The position numbers and the translations under genes were made by a program. Below, piece after piece: positions 7,742-15,736 of a stretch of 64,000 nucleotides of DNA (its first letter is position 1; each line of letters begins with the position of its first letter). Source of the stretch: Sphingobacterium sp. B16(2022) (lineage in GTDB: Bacteria > Bacteroidota > Bacteroidia > Sphingobacteriales > Sphingobacteriaceae); the NCBI RefSeq assembly GCF_012030425.1, contig NZ_JAAUVN010000005.1:62001-126000 (forward strand), in the 5' to 3' direction. The notes under the pieces were generated by a model, which was not told the DNA's origin, searched no databases, and saw only the letters and a list, made by a program, of their open reading frames with translations.

Positions 7742-8758
7742 ATGAAAACGTTGGGTCAATTTATTATTGAAAAACAGGCTGATTTCCCTTTTGCAAAAGG
7801 AGAGTTATCCCGATTGTTAAGAGATATCGCTATCGCCGCAAAGGTGGTAAATCGTGAAGTTAATAAAGCGGGGTTAGCTGATCTTCTGGGTGCATGCGGG
7901 GATATGAATATACAGGGTGAGGTGCAACAGAAACTGGATGTCTATGCTGATGTTCAATTTACTTCCGCACTACAGAGGGGAGGAGAATGCTGTTATTTAG
8001 CTTCGGAGGAACATGAATTGGGCATTGACTTGTCGCATGATGTTGTTTCCAAGAATGCAAAGTACATGGTTTGTATTGATCCTCTAGATGGTTCTTCTAA
8101 TATCGATGTGAATGTTTCAGTAGGAACAATTTTTTCAATATACAGAAGGGCGAACAATGAACCTGTTTCGATGGCTGATGAACTATTGCAACAGGGGCGG
8201 AAGCAGGTTGCGGCAGGATATATTATCTATGGTTCGTCGACTATGCTTGTATATACTACCGGAAATGGTGTGAATGGGTTTACTTTAGATCCTTCTATAG
8301 GAGAGTTCTGTTTATCTCATCCTAATATGAGAATTCCTGAAAGTGGGCAGATTTATTCTATCAATGAAGGAAATTATATTAAATTTCCACAAGCGGTCAA
8401 GAACTATATTAAATATTGCCAAATTGAAGATTCGGCTTCAAAACGTCCTTATACTTCCCGCTACATCGGGTCAATGGTTGCTGATATACATCGTAATTTG
8501 ATTCGTGGAGGTGTTTTTATTTACCCTGAAACATTATCTTTTCCTACAGGAAAGTTGCGTTTGATGTATGAATGTAACCCTATGGCTTTTATTGTTGAGC
8601 AGGCAGGAGGCAAAGCTACTACTGGCAGTGAACGGATTTTGGATATTCAGCCTACTGAATTACATCAGCGTGTTCCTGTAGTTATAGGAAGTAAACTCAT
8701 GGTTGAACAGGTGGAGTATTTTTATAGTATGGAGCTTGAATCGTCGTTGAATGTATAA
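7742..8758 (+). CDS. fbp: Fructose-1,6-bisphosphatase, class I
   Basis: 338 residues. Class I signatures are present: ASEEHE (about residues 87-92) and DPLDGSSNIDVN (113-124), which supply the Mg-binding acidic residues, and the C-terminal LMYECNPMAF and EQAGGKATTG. It hydrolyses fructose 1,6-bisphosphate to fructose 6-phosphate. It lies 26 bases after pckA in the same direction, an apparent gluconeogenic operon. Confidence 0.96.
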   Translation: MKTLGQFIIEKQADFPFAKGELSRLLRDIAIAAKVVNREVNKAGLADLLGACGDMNIQGEVQQKLDVYADVQFTSALQRGGECCYLASEEHELGIDLSHDVVSKNAKYMVCIDPLDGSSNIDVNVSVGTIFSIYRRANNEPVSMADELLQQGRKQVAAGYIIYGSSTMLVYTTGNGVNGFTLDPSIGEFCLSHPNMRIPESGQIYSINEGNYIKFPQAVKNYIKYCQIEDSASKRPYTSRYIGSMVADIHRNLIRGGVFIYPETLSFPTGKLRLMYECNPMAFIVEQAGGKATTGSERILDIQPTELHQRVPVVIGSKLMVEQVEYFYSMELESSLNV

Positions 8759-8775
8759 AAACTCATGAATGCAGG

Positions 8776-8805
8776 TTGTTTTAAGCTTTACTTTCCTTAA
8801 ATTTG
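8776..8805 (+). promoter_or_regulatory. Promoter of periplasmic thioredoxin gene
   Basis: TTG at 8776-8778, 19 bases, TAAATTTG at 8798-8805. A second octamer TACATTTG (8810-8817) lies 12 bases further but is very near the start codon. Confidence 0.6.
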
Positions 8806-8828
8806 ATTTTACATTTGAATAGAATTGT

Positions 8829-9326
8829 ATGCGCAAGATTATAAGAGTTATCACGTTATGCTTTGTTTTTTTTACTTTTCAGCAGGTTATTGCACAAACG
8901 AAGCCTGTAGTAGAAAAAGATACTTTATCATATCCGTATCATCCTGAAGCTAATGCACAAGAGGATTTAGATAAATTAATAGCTCAGGCTAATAAAGAGG
9001 ATAAAAATATTATTATTCAAGCGGGAGGTAATTGGTGTATTTGGTGTTTGAGATTTAATGATTATATTCATAAAACTGCTGAGATTAATGATTATCTCCG
9101 TCATAACTATCTATACTACCATCTTAATTATTCCAAAGAGAATAAAAATGAGGCCATATTTAAAAAATATGTACCTGATTCATTAAAATTAGGATATCCA
9201 TTTTTTATTGTCATGAATAGTAAAGGTGAGGTCCTTAAAATTCAGGAAAGTGGTAGTTTAGAATCTGGTAAAGGCTATGACAAAGATAAGGTCATGCAGT
9301 TTTTTAAAAGTTGGTCTAAACAATAA
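8829..9326 (+). CDS. Secreted thioredoxin-like protein
   Basis: 165 residues with a signal peptide ending near QQVIAQ. The mature part has GGNWCIWCLRFN, i.e. a W-C-I-W-C active site (Cys70, Cys73), followed by a thioredoxin-fold core (YLYYHLNYSKEN, GYPFFIVMNSKGE with the cis-Pro). This WCxWC type resembles the DUF255/thioredoxin_7 group. It should act as a periplasmic dithiol oxidoreductase. It has its own promoter and terminator. Confidence 0.85.
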   Translation: MRKIIRVITLCFVFFTFQQVIAQTKPVVEKDTLSYPYHPEANAQEDLDKLIAQANKEDKNIIIQAGGNWCIWCLRFNDYIHKTAEINDYLRHNYLYYHLNYSKENKNEAIFKKYVPDSLKLGYPFFIVMNSKGEVLKIQESGSLESGKGYDKDKVMQFFKSWSKQ

Positions 9327-9341
9327 ATATTTATAACCTTC

Positions 9342-9377
9342 AAAAAAGGCTTTGGGATATAACTCAAAGCCTTTTTT
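9342..9377. terminator. Terminator after thioredoxin gene
   Basis: AAAAAAGGCTTTG / CAAAGCCTTTTTT, 13-bp stem with a 10-nt loop. Confidence 0.85.
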
Positions 9378-9464
9378 GTTTACAGAATAAATTCAATTGA
9401 TCTTAAATATTTGGATTCTTTTATTGCTACTCAGGTTTTGAATTATTTTATATTGACAATTGGT

Positions 9465-9472
9465 TAGTTTTG
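9465..9472 (+). promoter_or_regulatory. TAnnTTTG box upstream of acyl-CoA ligase gene
   Basis: TAGTTTTG, 72 bases before ATG 9545; a TTTG at 9437-9440 is 24 bases upstream, somewhat far for the -33 element. Confidence 0.4.
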
Positions 9473-9544
9473 TAAACTTATTCTCTTAACATTTTGTTTA
9501 AGAGATGACCTTACTCTCAAGGTGGATGTTTTTTAAAGATTGAA

Positions 9545-11323
9545 ATGGAAGAAAAATTAAGAATATTTGATTTAGCTGAACGGCAGTTAGGATTATATCC
9601 CGGTCTAGCCATGTTCTCCAGTAAAATAAATGGAGACTGGACTGATCTAAAAACTGATGAGTTTATTAGTCAGGTTAATGCGCTATCAAAAGGATTAATA
9701 GAATTGGGGGTCAAGCCTAATGAAAAAGTTGGTTTAATCGCCGAAAGTAGTGTGCAGTGGCATATTGTTGATTTTGCAATTCAACAAATTGGAGCTGTAG
9801 TTGTTGCTATTTATCCAAATATTACGGATGCTGATTATCAATATATTTTTAATGATGCCGAGATTCGGGTTGCTATAGTTAGTACAAGGAGTCTTTATCA
9901 AAGAATTGTTAATATTAAAAATTCCATCTATACGCTCAAGTATATTTTCTGTATGAGTTCGCATGATGAGGTACGGAATTGGAAAGAGATTGTTCAAATA
10001 GGAAGTCATATTGAGGATGGGCATCTTCAAAAACTGAAAAATGCAGTAAAATCTGATGATCTTGCAACTTTGATTTATACTTCAGGAACTACAGGAAAGC
10101 CTAAAGGTGTGATGTTGTCACATGATAATATCATAGCAAATGTTCGATCGGCCCGAGAGATTACCCCCTGTAAGGCTTATGATCGCGGACTAACATTTTT
10201 ACCTCCTTGTCATGCTTATGAAAGGATGGTTATATACACTTATTTTTATATCGGTATAACCGTTTACATTGCAGAGTCTTTTGATAAGATCGGTCAAAAT
10301 CTAATAGAGGTAAAACCTAACATAATGACTGCTGTTCCTCGGATTTTGGAAAAAGTATATGAAAAGATCATTAAGAAGGGACATGACCTGCATGGTCTTA
10401 AACGTAAAATATTTGATTGGGCTGTATCGGTAGGGGAAAATTATGATCCCGATCCTCAAAAAAGAAGTTTTGTATATGATGTTAAATTAAACCTAGCTAG
10501 GAAACTGGTATTGAATAAATGGTATGAGGGGCTTGGAGGTTCTTTACAGACAGTTGCTTCTGGCAGTGCTTCTTTGCAAAGTAAGTTGACACGTGTTTTT
10601 TTAGCTGCAGGTATTCCTATTTATGAGGGATATGGGATGACTGAAGCATCTCCACTTATATCTGTTAATCATTATTTAAGAGGCACTCGGGTAGGTACTG
10701 TTGGACTTGCGGTAAAGGATGTTCAGATAAAATTGGCCAGTGATGGTGAGGTTTTAGTGAAGGGGCCAAATATCATGATGGGATACTATAAAAATTCGGA
10801 AGAAACGAGTAAGACGATTATTGATGGGTGGTTGCATACAGGTGATATCGGAGTTTGGGAGGACGGTCTATTTTTAAAAATTATTGATCGAAAAAAAGAA
10901 TTATTTAAGATCTCAGGAGGCAAATATGTGACTCCTCAGCCTATTGAAAAAAAATTAGTAGAGTCTAAGTTTATTGAACAGGCGATGGTGGTTGGTGATG
11001 GGATGAAATTTGCTTCTGCTTTTATAGTTCCTGATTATGGACATTTAATTGACTGGGCCAAATCTGAAAATCCTAATCTTCTAAAATTATCTAAGGCAGA
11101 TTTTCTGAAGCAAGATCAGGTTATTAAAAAAATAAATCAAGAAGTGCGTATGGCTAACCAACATTTTGGTAATTGGGAGCAGATCAAAAAACCTATAATC
11201 ATTGCAGATGAATTTACAATTGAAGGGGGAGAACTTACTCCTACATTAAAGCTGAAACGTAAAGTGATTTTGCAGAAGTACAAGACAGAGTACGATCATC
11301 TTTATCAAAGTGCCATTGATTGA
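9545..11323 (+). CDS. Long-chain fatty acid--CoA ligase (AMP-binding)
   Basis: 592 residues of the ANL superfamily. The P-loop-like AMP motif YTSGTTGKPKGVML is at residues 178-191, YEGYGMTEASP follows in the middle, then GWLHTGDIG, and IDRKKELFKISGGKY at the hinge; the C-terminal catalytic Lys is probably in TPTLKLKRK. It activates fatty acids to acyl-CoA in the cytoplasm, at the membrane. The length and the Bacteroidota context fit FadD15-like enzymes. Stands alone. Confidence 0.93.
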   Translation: MEEKLRIFDLAERQLGLYPGLAMFSSKINGDWTDLKTDEFISQVNALSKGLIELGVKPNEKVGLIAESSVQWHIVDFAIQQIGAVVVAIYPNITDADYQYIFNDAEIRVAIVSTRSLYQRIVNIKNSIYTLKYIFCMSSHDEVRNWKEIVQIGSHIEDGHLQKLKNAVKSDDLATLIYTSGTTGKPKGVMLSHDNIIANVRSAREITPCKAYDRGLTFLPPCHAYERMVIYTYFYIGITVYIAESFDKIGQNLIEVKPNIMTAVPRILEKVYEKIIKKGHDLHGLKRKIFDWAVSVGENYDPDPQKRSFVYDVKLNLARKLVLNKWYEGLGGSLQTVASGSASLQSKLTRVFLAAGIPIYEGYGMTEASPLISVNHYLRGTRVGTVGLAVKDVQIKLASDGEVLVKGPNIMMGYYKNSEETSKTIIDGWLHTGDIGVWEDGLFLKIIDRKKELFKISGGKYVTPQPIEKKLVESKFIEQAMVVGDGMKFASAFIVPDYGHLIDWAKSENPNLLKLSKADFLKQDQVIKKINQEVRMANQHFGNWEQIKKPIIIADEFTIEGGELTPTLKLKRKVILQKYKTEYDHLYQSAID

Positions 11324-11607
11324 ATTTGATAAAAGTCAAATATAGGAAATGGTGATTACAAAAAATATGTTTTAGCAAAGAGTAGATATTTTTGCGTTAC
11401 GTTTTTTTGTCCACACGTAATTTCTAAAGCGAATTTGTTTGTTTTTTATTTAACAAGTGCGGTTTTATATTTTGTATTTATTGCCGATATGCTTGATGAA
11501 TAGGGCTGAAGTCGATATTTGTGAAAATTAAATTCTTAATTATGAACGAAGTAAAAATTTATTGTAAAAAAAGATTAAAAACAGTTTCTAAATACCAATA
11601 ATTGTTC
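11324..11607. other. Gene-free AT-rich spacer
   Basis: No gene or clear terminator is seen. It contains a small inverted repeat TTACGT / ACGTAA (11397-11402, 11415-11420) and a TATTTTTG octamer at 11387-11394 with no gene behind it. Confidence 0.5.
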
Positions 11608-11615
11608 TACTTTTG
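11608..11615 (+). promoter_or_regulatory. TAnnTTTG box upstream of tRNA-His
   Basis: TACTTTTG, 13 bases before the tRNA 5' end, identical to the octamer in front of tRNA-Ser. Confidence 0.6.
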
Positions 11616-11628
11616 TAGCAACAAACAC

Positions 11629-11706
11629 GGTAGATGTAGCTCAGTTGGTTAGAGCATCGGTTTGTGGTACCGAGGGTCGTGGGTTCGAGCCCCATCATTT
11701 ACCCCA
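11629..11706 (+). tRNA. tRNA-His (anticodon GTG)
   Basis: Acceptor GTAGATG pairs with CATTTAC (one G-T pair), with the extra G(-1) at 11629 facing C73, the identity pair of tRNA-His. D-arm GCTCAGTTGGTTAGAGC, anticodon arm TCGGTTTGTGGTACCGA (GTG), T-arm GTGGGTTCGAGCCCCAT. CCA is encoded (11704-11706), unlike in tRNA-Ser of this window. A terminator hairpin begins right at the 3' end. Confidence 0.97.
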
Positions 11707-11729
11707 AGCCAGTACATAAGTACTGGCTT
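11706..11729 (+). terminator. Terminator of tRNA-His
   Basis: AAGCCAGTAC / GTACTGGCTT with an ATAA loop and a following T run. Confidence 0.9.
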
Positions 11730-11807
11730 TTTTTATTCTCTTTTATTTCGACAGGTTGTTCAAGTAGTATCCTATATTTTTATTAACTTCAAGCATACAA
11801 CTTATCA

Positions 11808-12485
11808 ATGAAAATGCATCGCTATCTTTTCTTTATCTTTATTTTTAGTCAAACCACCATTTTTGCTCAGCAAAAATTACCGAAAGGTTTTAGTTATGTT
11901 AAAGATATCATACCTGGAATAAATGTTGATCTACGTTATTATAGTTCACATAATTTTGTTGGTAAGAAAATCGACGGTTATAAATCGCCTGTCCTTATAT
12001 GGAGTACTGCAGCGACAAATGCTTTGAAAAAAGTGGAGAAGGAATTAAATGCACAGGGAATGTCATTGAAAGTTTTTGATGCTTATCGCCCACAAAAAGC
12101 GGTTCAGCATTTTAAAAGATGGGCTCTACAAATTAATGACACTTTATCAAAAAGAGAATTCTATCCGAATCTAGATAAAAGAAATTTATTTAAATTAGGT
12201 TATATCGCAAGTAAATCGGGGCATAGTCGAGGTAGTACGATCGATCTAACGATAGTCACTCTTATTGATCATAAGGAATTGGATATGGGAAGTCCTTTTG
12301 ATTTTTTTGGACCAATATCCCATTTTGATACTGAGGAAATTAATGCGACGCAGAAAAAGAATAGAATAATGTTGAAAAGCATCATGATGAAACATGGTTT
12401 TAAAGGCTATGCTAAAGAATGGTGGCATTTTACTCTAATTCATGAACCTTACCAAAAAACATACTTTGATTTTGATGTTTATTAA
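11808..12485 (+). CDS. D-alanyl-D-alanine dipeptidase, VanX/DdpX family
   Basis: 225 residues with an N-terminal signal peptide (ends TTIFAQ). M15D zinc ligands are visible: H139 and D146 in SGHSRGSTID, the catalytic E204 and ligand H207 in EWWH, and the conserved FDAYRP (residues 90-95). It cleaves free D-Ala-D-Ala and should act in the periplasm, which points to peptidoglycan turnover or dipeptide use rather than vancomycin resistance; no vanHA genes are nearby. Confidence 0.9.
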   Translation: MKMHRYLFFIFIFSQTTIFAQQKLPKGFSYVKDIIPGINVDLRYYSSHNFVGKKIDGYKSPVLIWSTAATNALKKVEKELNAQGMSLKVFDAYRPQKAVQHFKRWALQINDTLSKREFYPNLDKRNLFKLGYIASKSGHSRGSTIDLTIVTLIDHKELDMGSPFDFFGPISHFDTEEINATQKKNRIMLKSIMMKHGFKGYAKEWWHFTLIHEPYQKTYFDFDVY

Positions 12486-12500
12486 GTTGGTGCTGTTTTT

Positions 12501-12532
12501 TTGAAATTCAAGAAATTGAAAAACTAACTTTG
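12501..12532 (+). promoter_or_regulatory. Orphan promoter-like element
   Basis: TTG at 12501-12503, 21 bases, TAACTTTG at 12525-12532. It matches the promoter consensus but the next gene begins 512 bases later. It may drive a long leader, a small RNA, or be chance. Confidence 0.35.
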
Positions 12533-13043
12533 TTATGTTAATTTTTTAGATCTATCAAAGCGGTAAGAAATGCCTTATTCATTCCTGTTATATGGTTTAA
12601 GTATATCGATAGACATGCGATAATGAAAAATTAACTATTCGTTTATGGAAAGCATTCTTTAAAAGCATATACATTCTATCTACGCTGGGTTCAACAGTTA
12701 AATCTTATTTTCTGGCTTCTTTTTAGTTTTTTATGGTCGCAAGTTTTAGGAAAAGCCTGTGACCAATTTGTGTAATACACCTGTTACTAGATACAATTGT
12801 CAGATCTGTTCTGGAAATGCCTTTATTTTAATTTGATAAAGTAATCTACATAACATGAATTTAGGAATTTATTTCGATTCGAGCTCTAAATAAAAATGTT
12901 GGAACTTTTATTTCAGATTAAGGATGTCTGAAGGTTCTGCTAGTTCCTTATAATCGTAGATATTTAGTTATTTTTGTTGAACTTGAATTTGATTGCACAC
13001 ATTCATCTTGAGTATCCTTTGTTTTTAATTTAAAGAATATTAA
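12533..13043. other. Gene-free stretch before MscS gene
   Basis: About 510 bases without a convincing ORF; the best is a 17-codon frame at 12570. A second octamer TATTTTTG lies at 12969-12976, 68 bases before the channel gene, and is its likelier promoter. No terminator hairpin is seen after the dipeptidase gene either. Confidence 0.5.
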
Positions 13044-15437
13044 ATGAAACCATCTAATTATATATTGATTTTGTTTTTATTGCTCTGCTTTAGTGATAAA
13101 AGTTTCGCTCAGATCGCTGTTGATACGATTAGCGCAAGGAAGAGCGAATACATTGTTAAAGCTTCTCGTAATAAGGAAAATCGTAGAGAAAATAGGATGC
13201 GACGCAATTTTGTAGATACTGTCGCTAGTTTGCAGTCGAATAGTACTGTTGATAGTCTGCGGGCTGATCTATCAAAGATCAATGTAAAATACATTGCAAA
13301 TATTCGTGCATACGCATTGGAAAGTGAGGCTATACATAAGCGTGATATACGGACTGAATTTATTGAGAAGGTGAATAATTTTTCTGGAACGCTTCCTCCA
13401 GATTCTGTGACTTCATGGACGCATTATGTTCGCACTCAAATCGCTGATTTAAATGCATTTCACAGTAGTTTAGAAAGTTACAACCGTAGTCTTAATTTGA
13501 CTTTAAGTCAACTAAAAGGGTTTCGATCAAAGTATAGTCAAAGTGAAACTAATGAGCGGTTAAGCACTTATTTGACTACATCAGAACAAGATGTGCAACG
13601 TAAAATTGATTCTTTACAAGTGTCTGTAAGTATTACCAATGATAATTTGAAGGCTTATTATGGTTTATCCCATCATGTGAAGGAAACTGTCTCTACGCAA
13701 ACTAATGCAGGGAAGTCGGATACCTCAGCTGTAAAAAGTTCATTATGGAAAGCTGGAGGTGCCGCAGTTACAAAAGAGAAAATTTTAAATAATTTAAAAG
13801 ATAATTACAGAAAGAGTAAATCGCTAGATACTTATGTGAATAAGACTGAGTGGACGAGTCGGGTGTTATTGATTATTTTGGTATTTGCTTATCTCTATTG
13901 GATTGTTTCGACAGCTTATGTATTAAATAAGCATAACAATAGCCTATCTGCTACGAAATCATCTTTTAATTATTGGGTTCCTGTTGGAAAAGCATTTGTT
14001 CTATTTCTGACGTTATTACCTATTGTTTCCATTGTTACTCCAACTTTGGTTATTCAAGGGATGCAATTGCTAATTATGGCCATATTTGGTCTTTTGTTAA
14101 GAAAGAAATTTACTGTAAAACATGGTAAAATTGTAGGATTTTTACTTCTTTTTTATATATGCGATGTCTTTGTCAATTCTGTTGTGAGCGAAGACCTTAT
14201 TATGCGGATTGTTTGTATTTTATTTAATATAGTGGCTTTAGGAATAGGGTTTTATCTAAAAAAGAATATTAACGATCCTACTGCCGCGGGCTATATTCAA
14301 CTTCCAGTTTTTATCATATTTGCCGTTTTAAATATTGGTGCAATTATTCTGAATATTTTAGGCTATGTTGATCACTCTCGTAGTTTTAGTATTGCTGGTG
14401 CGGTTGGTCTTGCACAATCTTTTACCTTGACTTTTTTCACGCAGATGATAAAAGAGGATGTTAGAAATCAGTTTTCAAGAAATCGTGTGAAGAGAGGATT
14501 TTGGTTGCGATTTAATGAAGAACGTGCTTTGAAGGCTACAGGGGATGCTTTGAAATTTGTTTGTCTTCTACTAGCCATTATTGTGCTGGCGAATAACCTT
14601 CAGTTTGCTGCTTCTTTAGCATCTTCGGTGTCTAAATTTTTGAGCAGTAATCATCAGCTCGGTGGAATTAATTTTAATTTTGGTAATTTATTGTTAGCGG
14701 TAATTATATTGGCTGCTGCTAATTGGTTTCAAAAGAATTTGAATTTATTGTTGATCGGTGGTGAAAATGGAACGTTGAGTACTGATTACGATCAGAAAAT
14801 GACCCTTTTTCCCTTATTTAGGTTGATTATAATTGTTATAGGTTTTTTTATAGCTATTTCTGCTTTAGGTGTTAGTCTTGATAAGTTGACGGTAATCGTT
14901 GGAGCCTTAAGTGTTGGTATAGGTTTAGGAATGCAGAATATCATTAATAATTTTGTTTCGGGTATTATTTTAGCTTTTGATAAACCTTTTCGCGTTGGAG
15001 ATCGCATTGAGTTGGCTGATAAAAAGGGTAGGGTAAAAGAGATTGGTATTCGCGCGAGCATCTTAAATACTGGAGATGGGGCCGAGGTTATTATCCCAAA
15101 TGGTGATTTATTATCTGGACGTGTGGTCAATTGGACTTTATCTAATGATGATGCAAAAACAAGTTTTGTTATTCAGGTGGATCGTACAGCTGAACTTGAT
15201 ACTTTAAAATCGTGGATTACAGAGGCTGTTGAGCATAGTACTTTTAGTAAACCTGAATTGGGTATTGGCATTAGCGTTCAAGATATAAGTGAAGAAATGA
15301 TTTACCTTAGTATTAGTTGCTGGATTGATAATTCGGGTAATAGTGGTGGTTTTAAAAATGATGTCTTGATTGAATTGAATAATCGGTTCAAAAAAGAGGA
15401 ACTGAAGTTTTACAGTATTGCCCCTTCAAATAAATAG
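13044..15437 (+). CDS. Large mechanosensitive channel, MscS family
   Basis: 797 residues. A signal peptide (ends KSFAQ) is followed by a periplasmic, coiled-coil-rich region to about residue 265, then a series of membrane segments (about 273-625) and the MscS pore and beta domain: ALSVGIGLGMQNIINNF, then FDKPFRVGDRIEL, and the later VIIPNGDLLSGRVVNWTLSN. It releases solutes on hypo-osmotic shock. The extended N-terminus resembles MscK/YbiO-type channels. Single gene, terminator at 15459-15493. Confidence 0.92.
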   Translation: MKPSNYILILFLLLCFSDKSFAQIAVDTISARKSEYIVKASRNKENRRENRMRRNFVDTVASLQSNSTVDSLRADLSKINVKYIANIRAYALESEAIHKRDIRTEFIEKVNNFSGTLPPDSVTSWTHYVRTQIADLNAFHSSLESYNRSLNLTLSQLKGFRSKYSQSETNERLSTYLTTSEQDVQRKIDSLQVSVSITNDNLKAYYGLSHHVKETVSTQTNAGKSDTSAVKSSLWKAGGAAVTKEKILNNLKDNYRKSKSLDTYVNKTEWTSRVLLIILVFAYLYWIVSTAYVLNKHNNSLSATKSSFNYWVPVGKAFVLFLTLLPIVSIVTPTLVIQGMQLLIMAIFGLLLRKKFTVKHGKIVGFLLLFYICDVFVNSVVSEDLIMRIVCILFNIVALGIGFYLKKNINDPTAAGYIQLPVFIIFAVLNIGAIILNILGYVDHSRSFSIAGAVGLAQSFTLTFFTQMIKEDVRNQFSRNRVKRGFWLRFNEERALKATGDALKFVCLLLAIIVLANNLQFAASLASSVSKFLSSNHQLGGINFNFGNLLLAVIILAAANWFQKNLNLLLIGGENGTLSTDYDQKMTLFPLFRLIIIVIGFFIAISALGVSLDKLTVIVGALSVGIGLGMQNIINNFVSGIILAFDKPFRVGDRIELADKKGRVKEIGIRASILNTGDGAEVIIPNGDLLSGRVVNWTLSNDDAKTSFVIQVDRTAELDTLKSWITEAVEHSTFSKPELGIGISVQDISEEMIYLSISCWIDNSGNSGGFKNDVLIELNNRFKKEELKFYSIAPSNK

Positions 15438-15458
15438 TTGAACTTATATAATAATAGC

Positions 15459-15493
15459 AAAAGGTCAGAATTATAACTTAGTTCTGACCTTTT
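15459..15493 (+). terminator. Terminator after MscS gene
   Basis: AAAAGGTCAGAA / TTCTGACCTTTT, 12-bp stem, 11-nt loop. Confidence 0.85.
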
Positions 15494-15736
15494 GTTATTT
15501 CATCTAAATGCTAATGCTATATAGCTGTTTCTGATAAGTAGAATTTGATTGAAGGAGTTACAAATTGATATGCACTTTAATTTAAATTGAAGAATAATGT
15601 ATTTTAATAGATACAATCTTTTATTTTCAAATCTCTTTCCTACATTTACGGACCTATAAATACAGTTTTAAAACAAATTATTATTTAACGTCTAAACAGC
15701 TATAAATAAAATAAGAAAACACAAAATTGTAACATA

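Noticed and set aside
11808..12485. Vancomycin resistance locus
   Set aside because: A VanX-like dipeptidase alone, with a secretion signal and no vanH, vanA or vanRS nearby, fits cell-wall dipeptide use.
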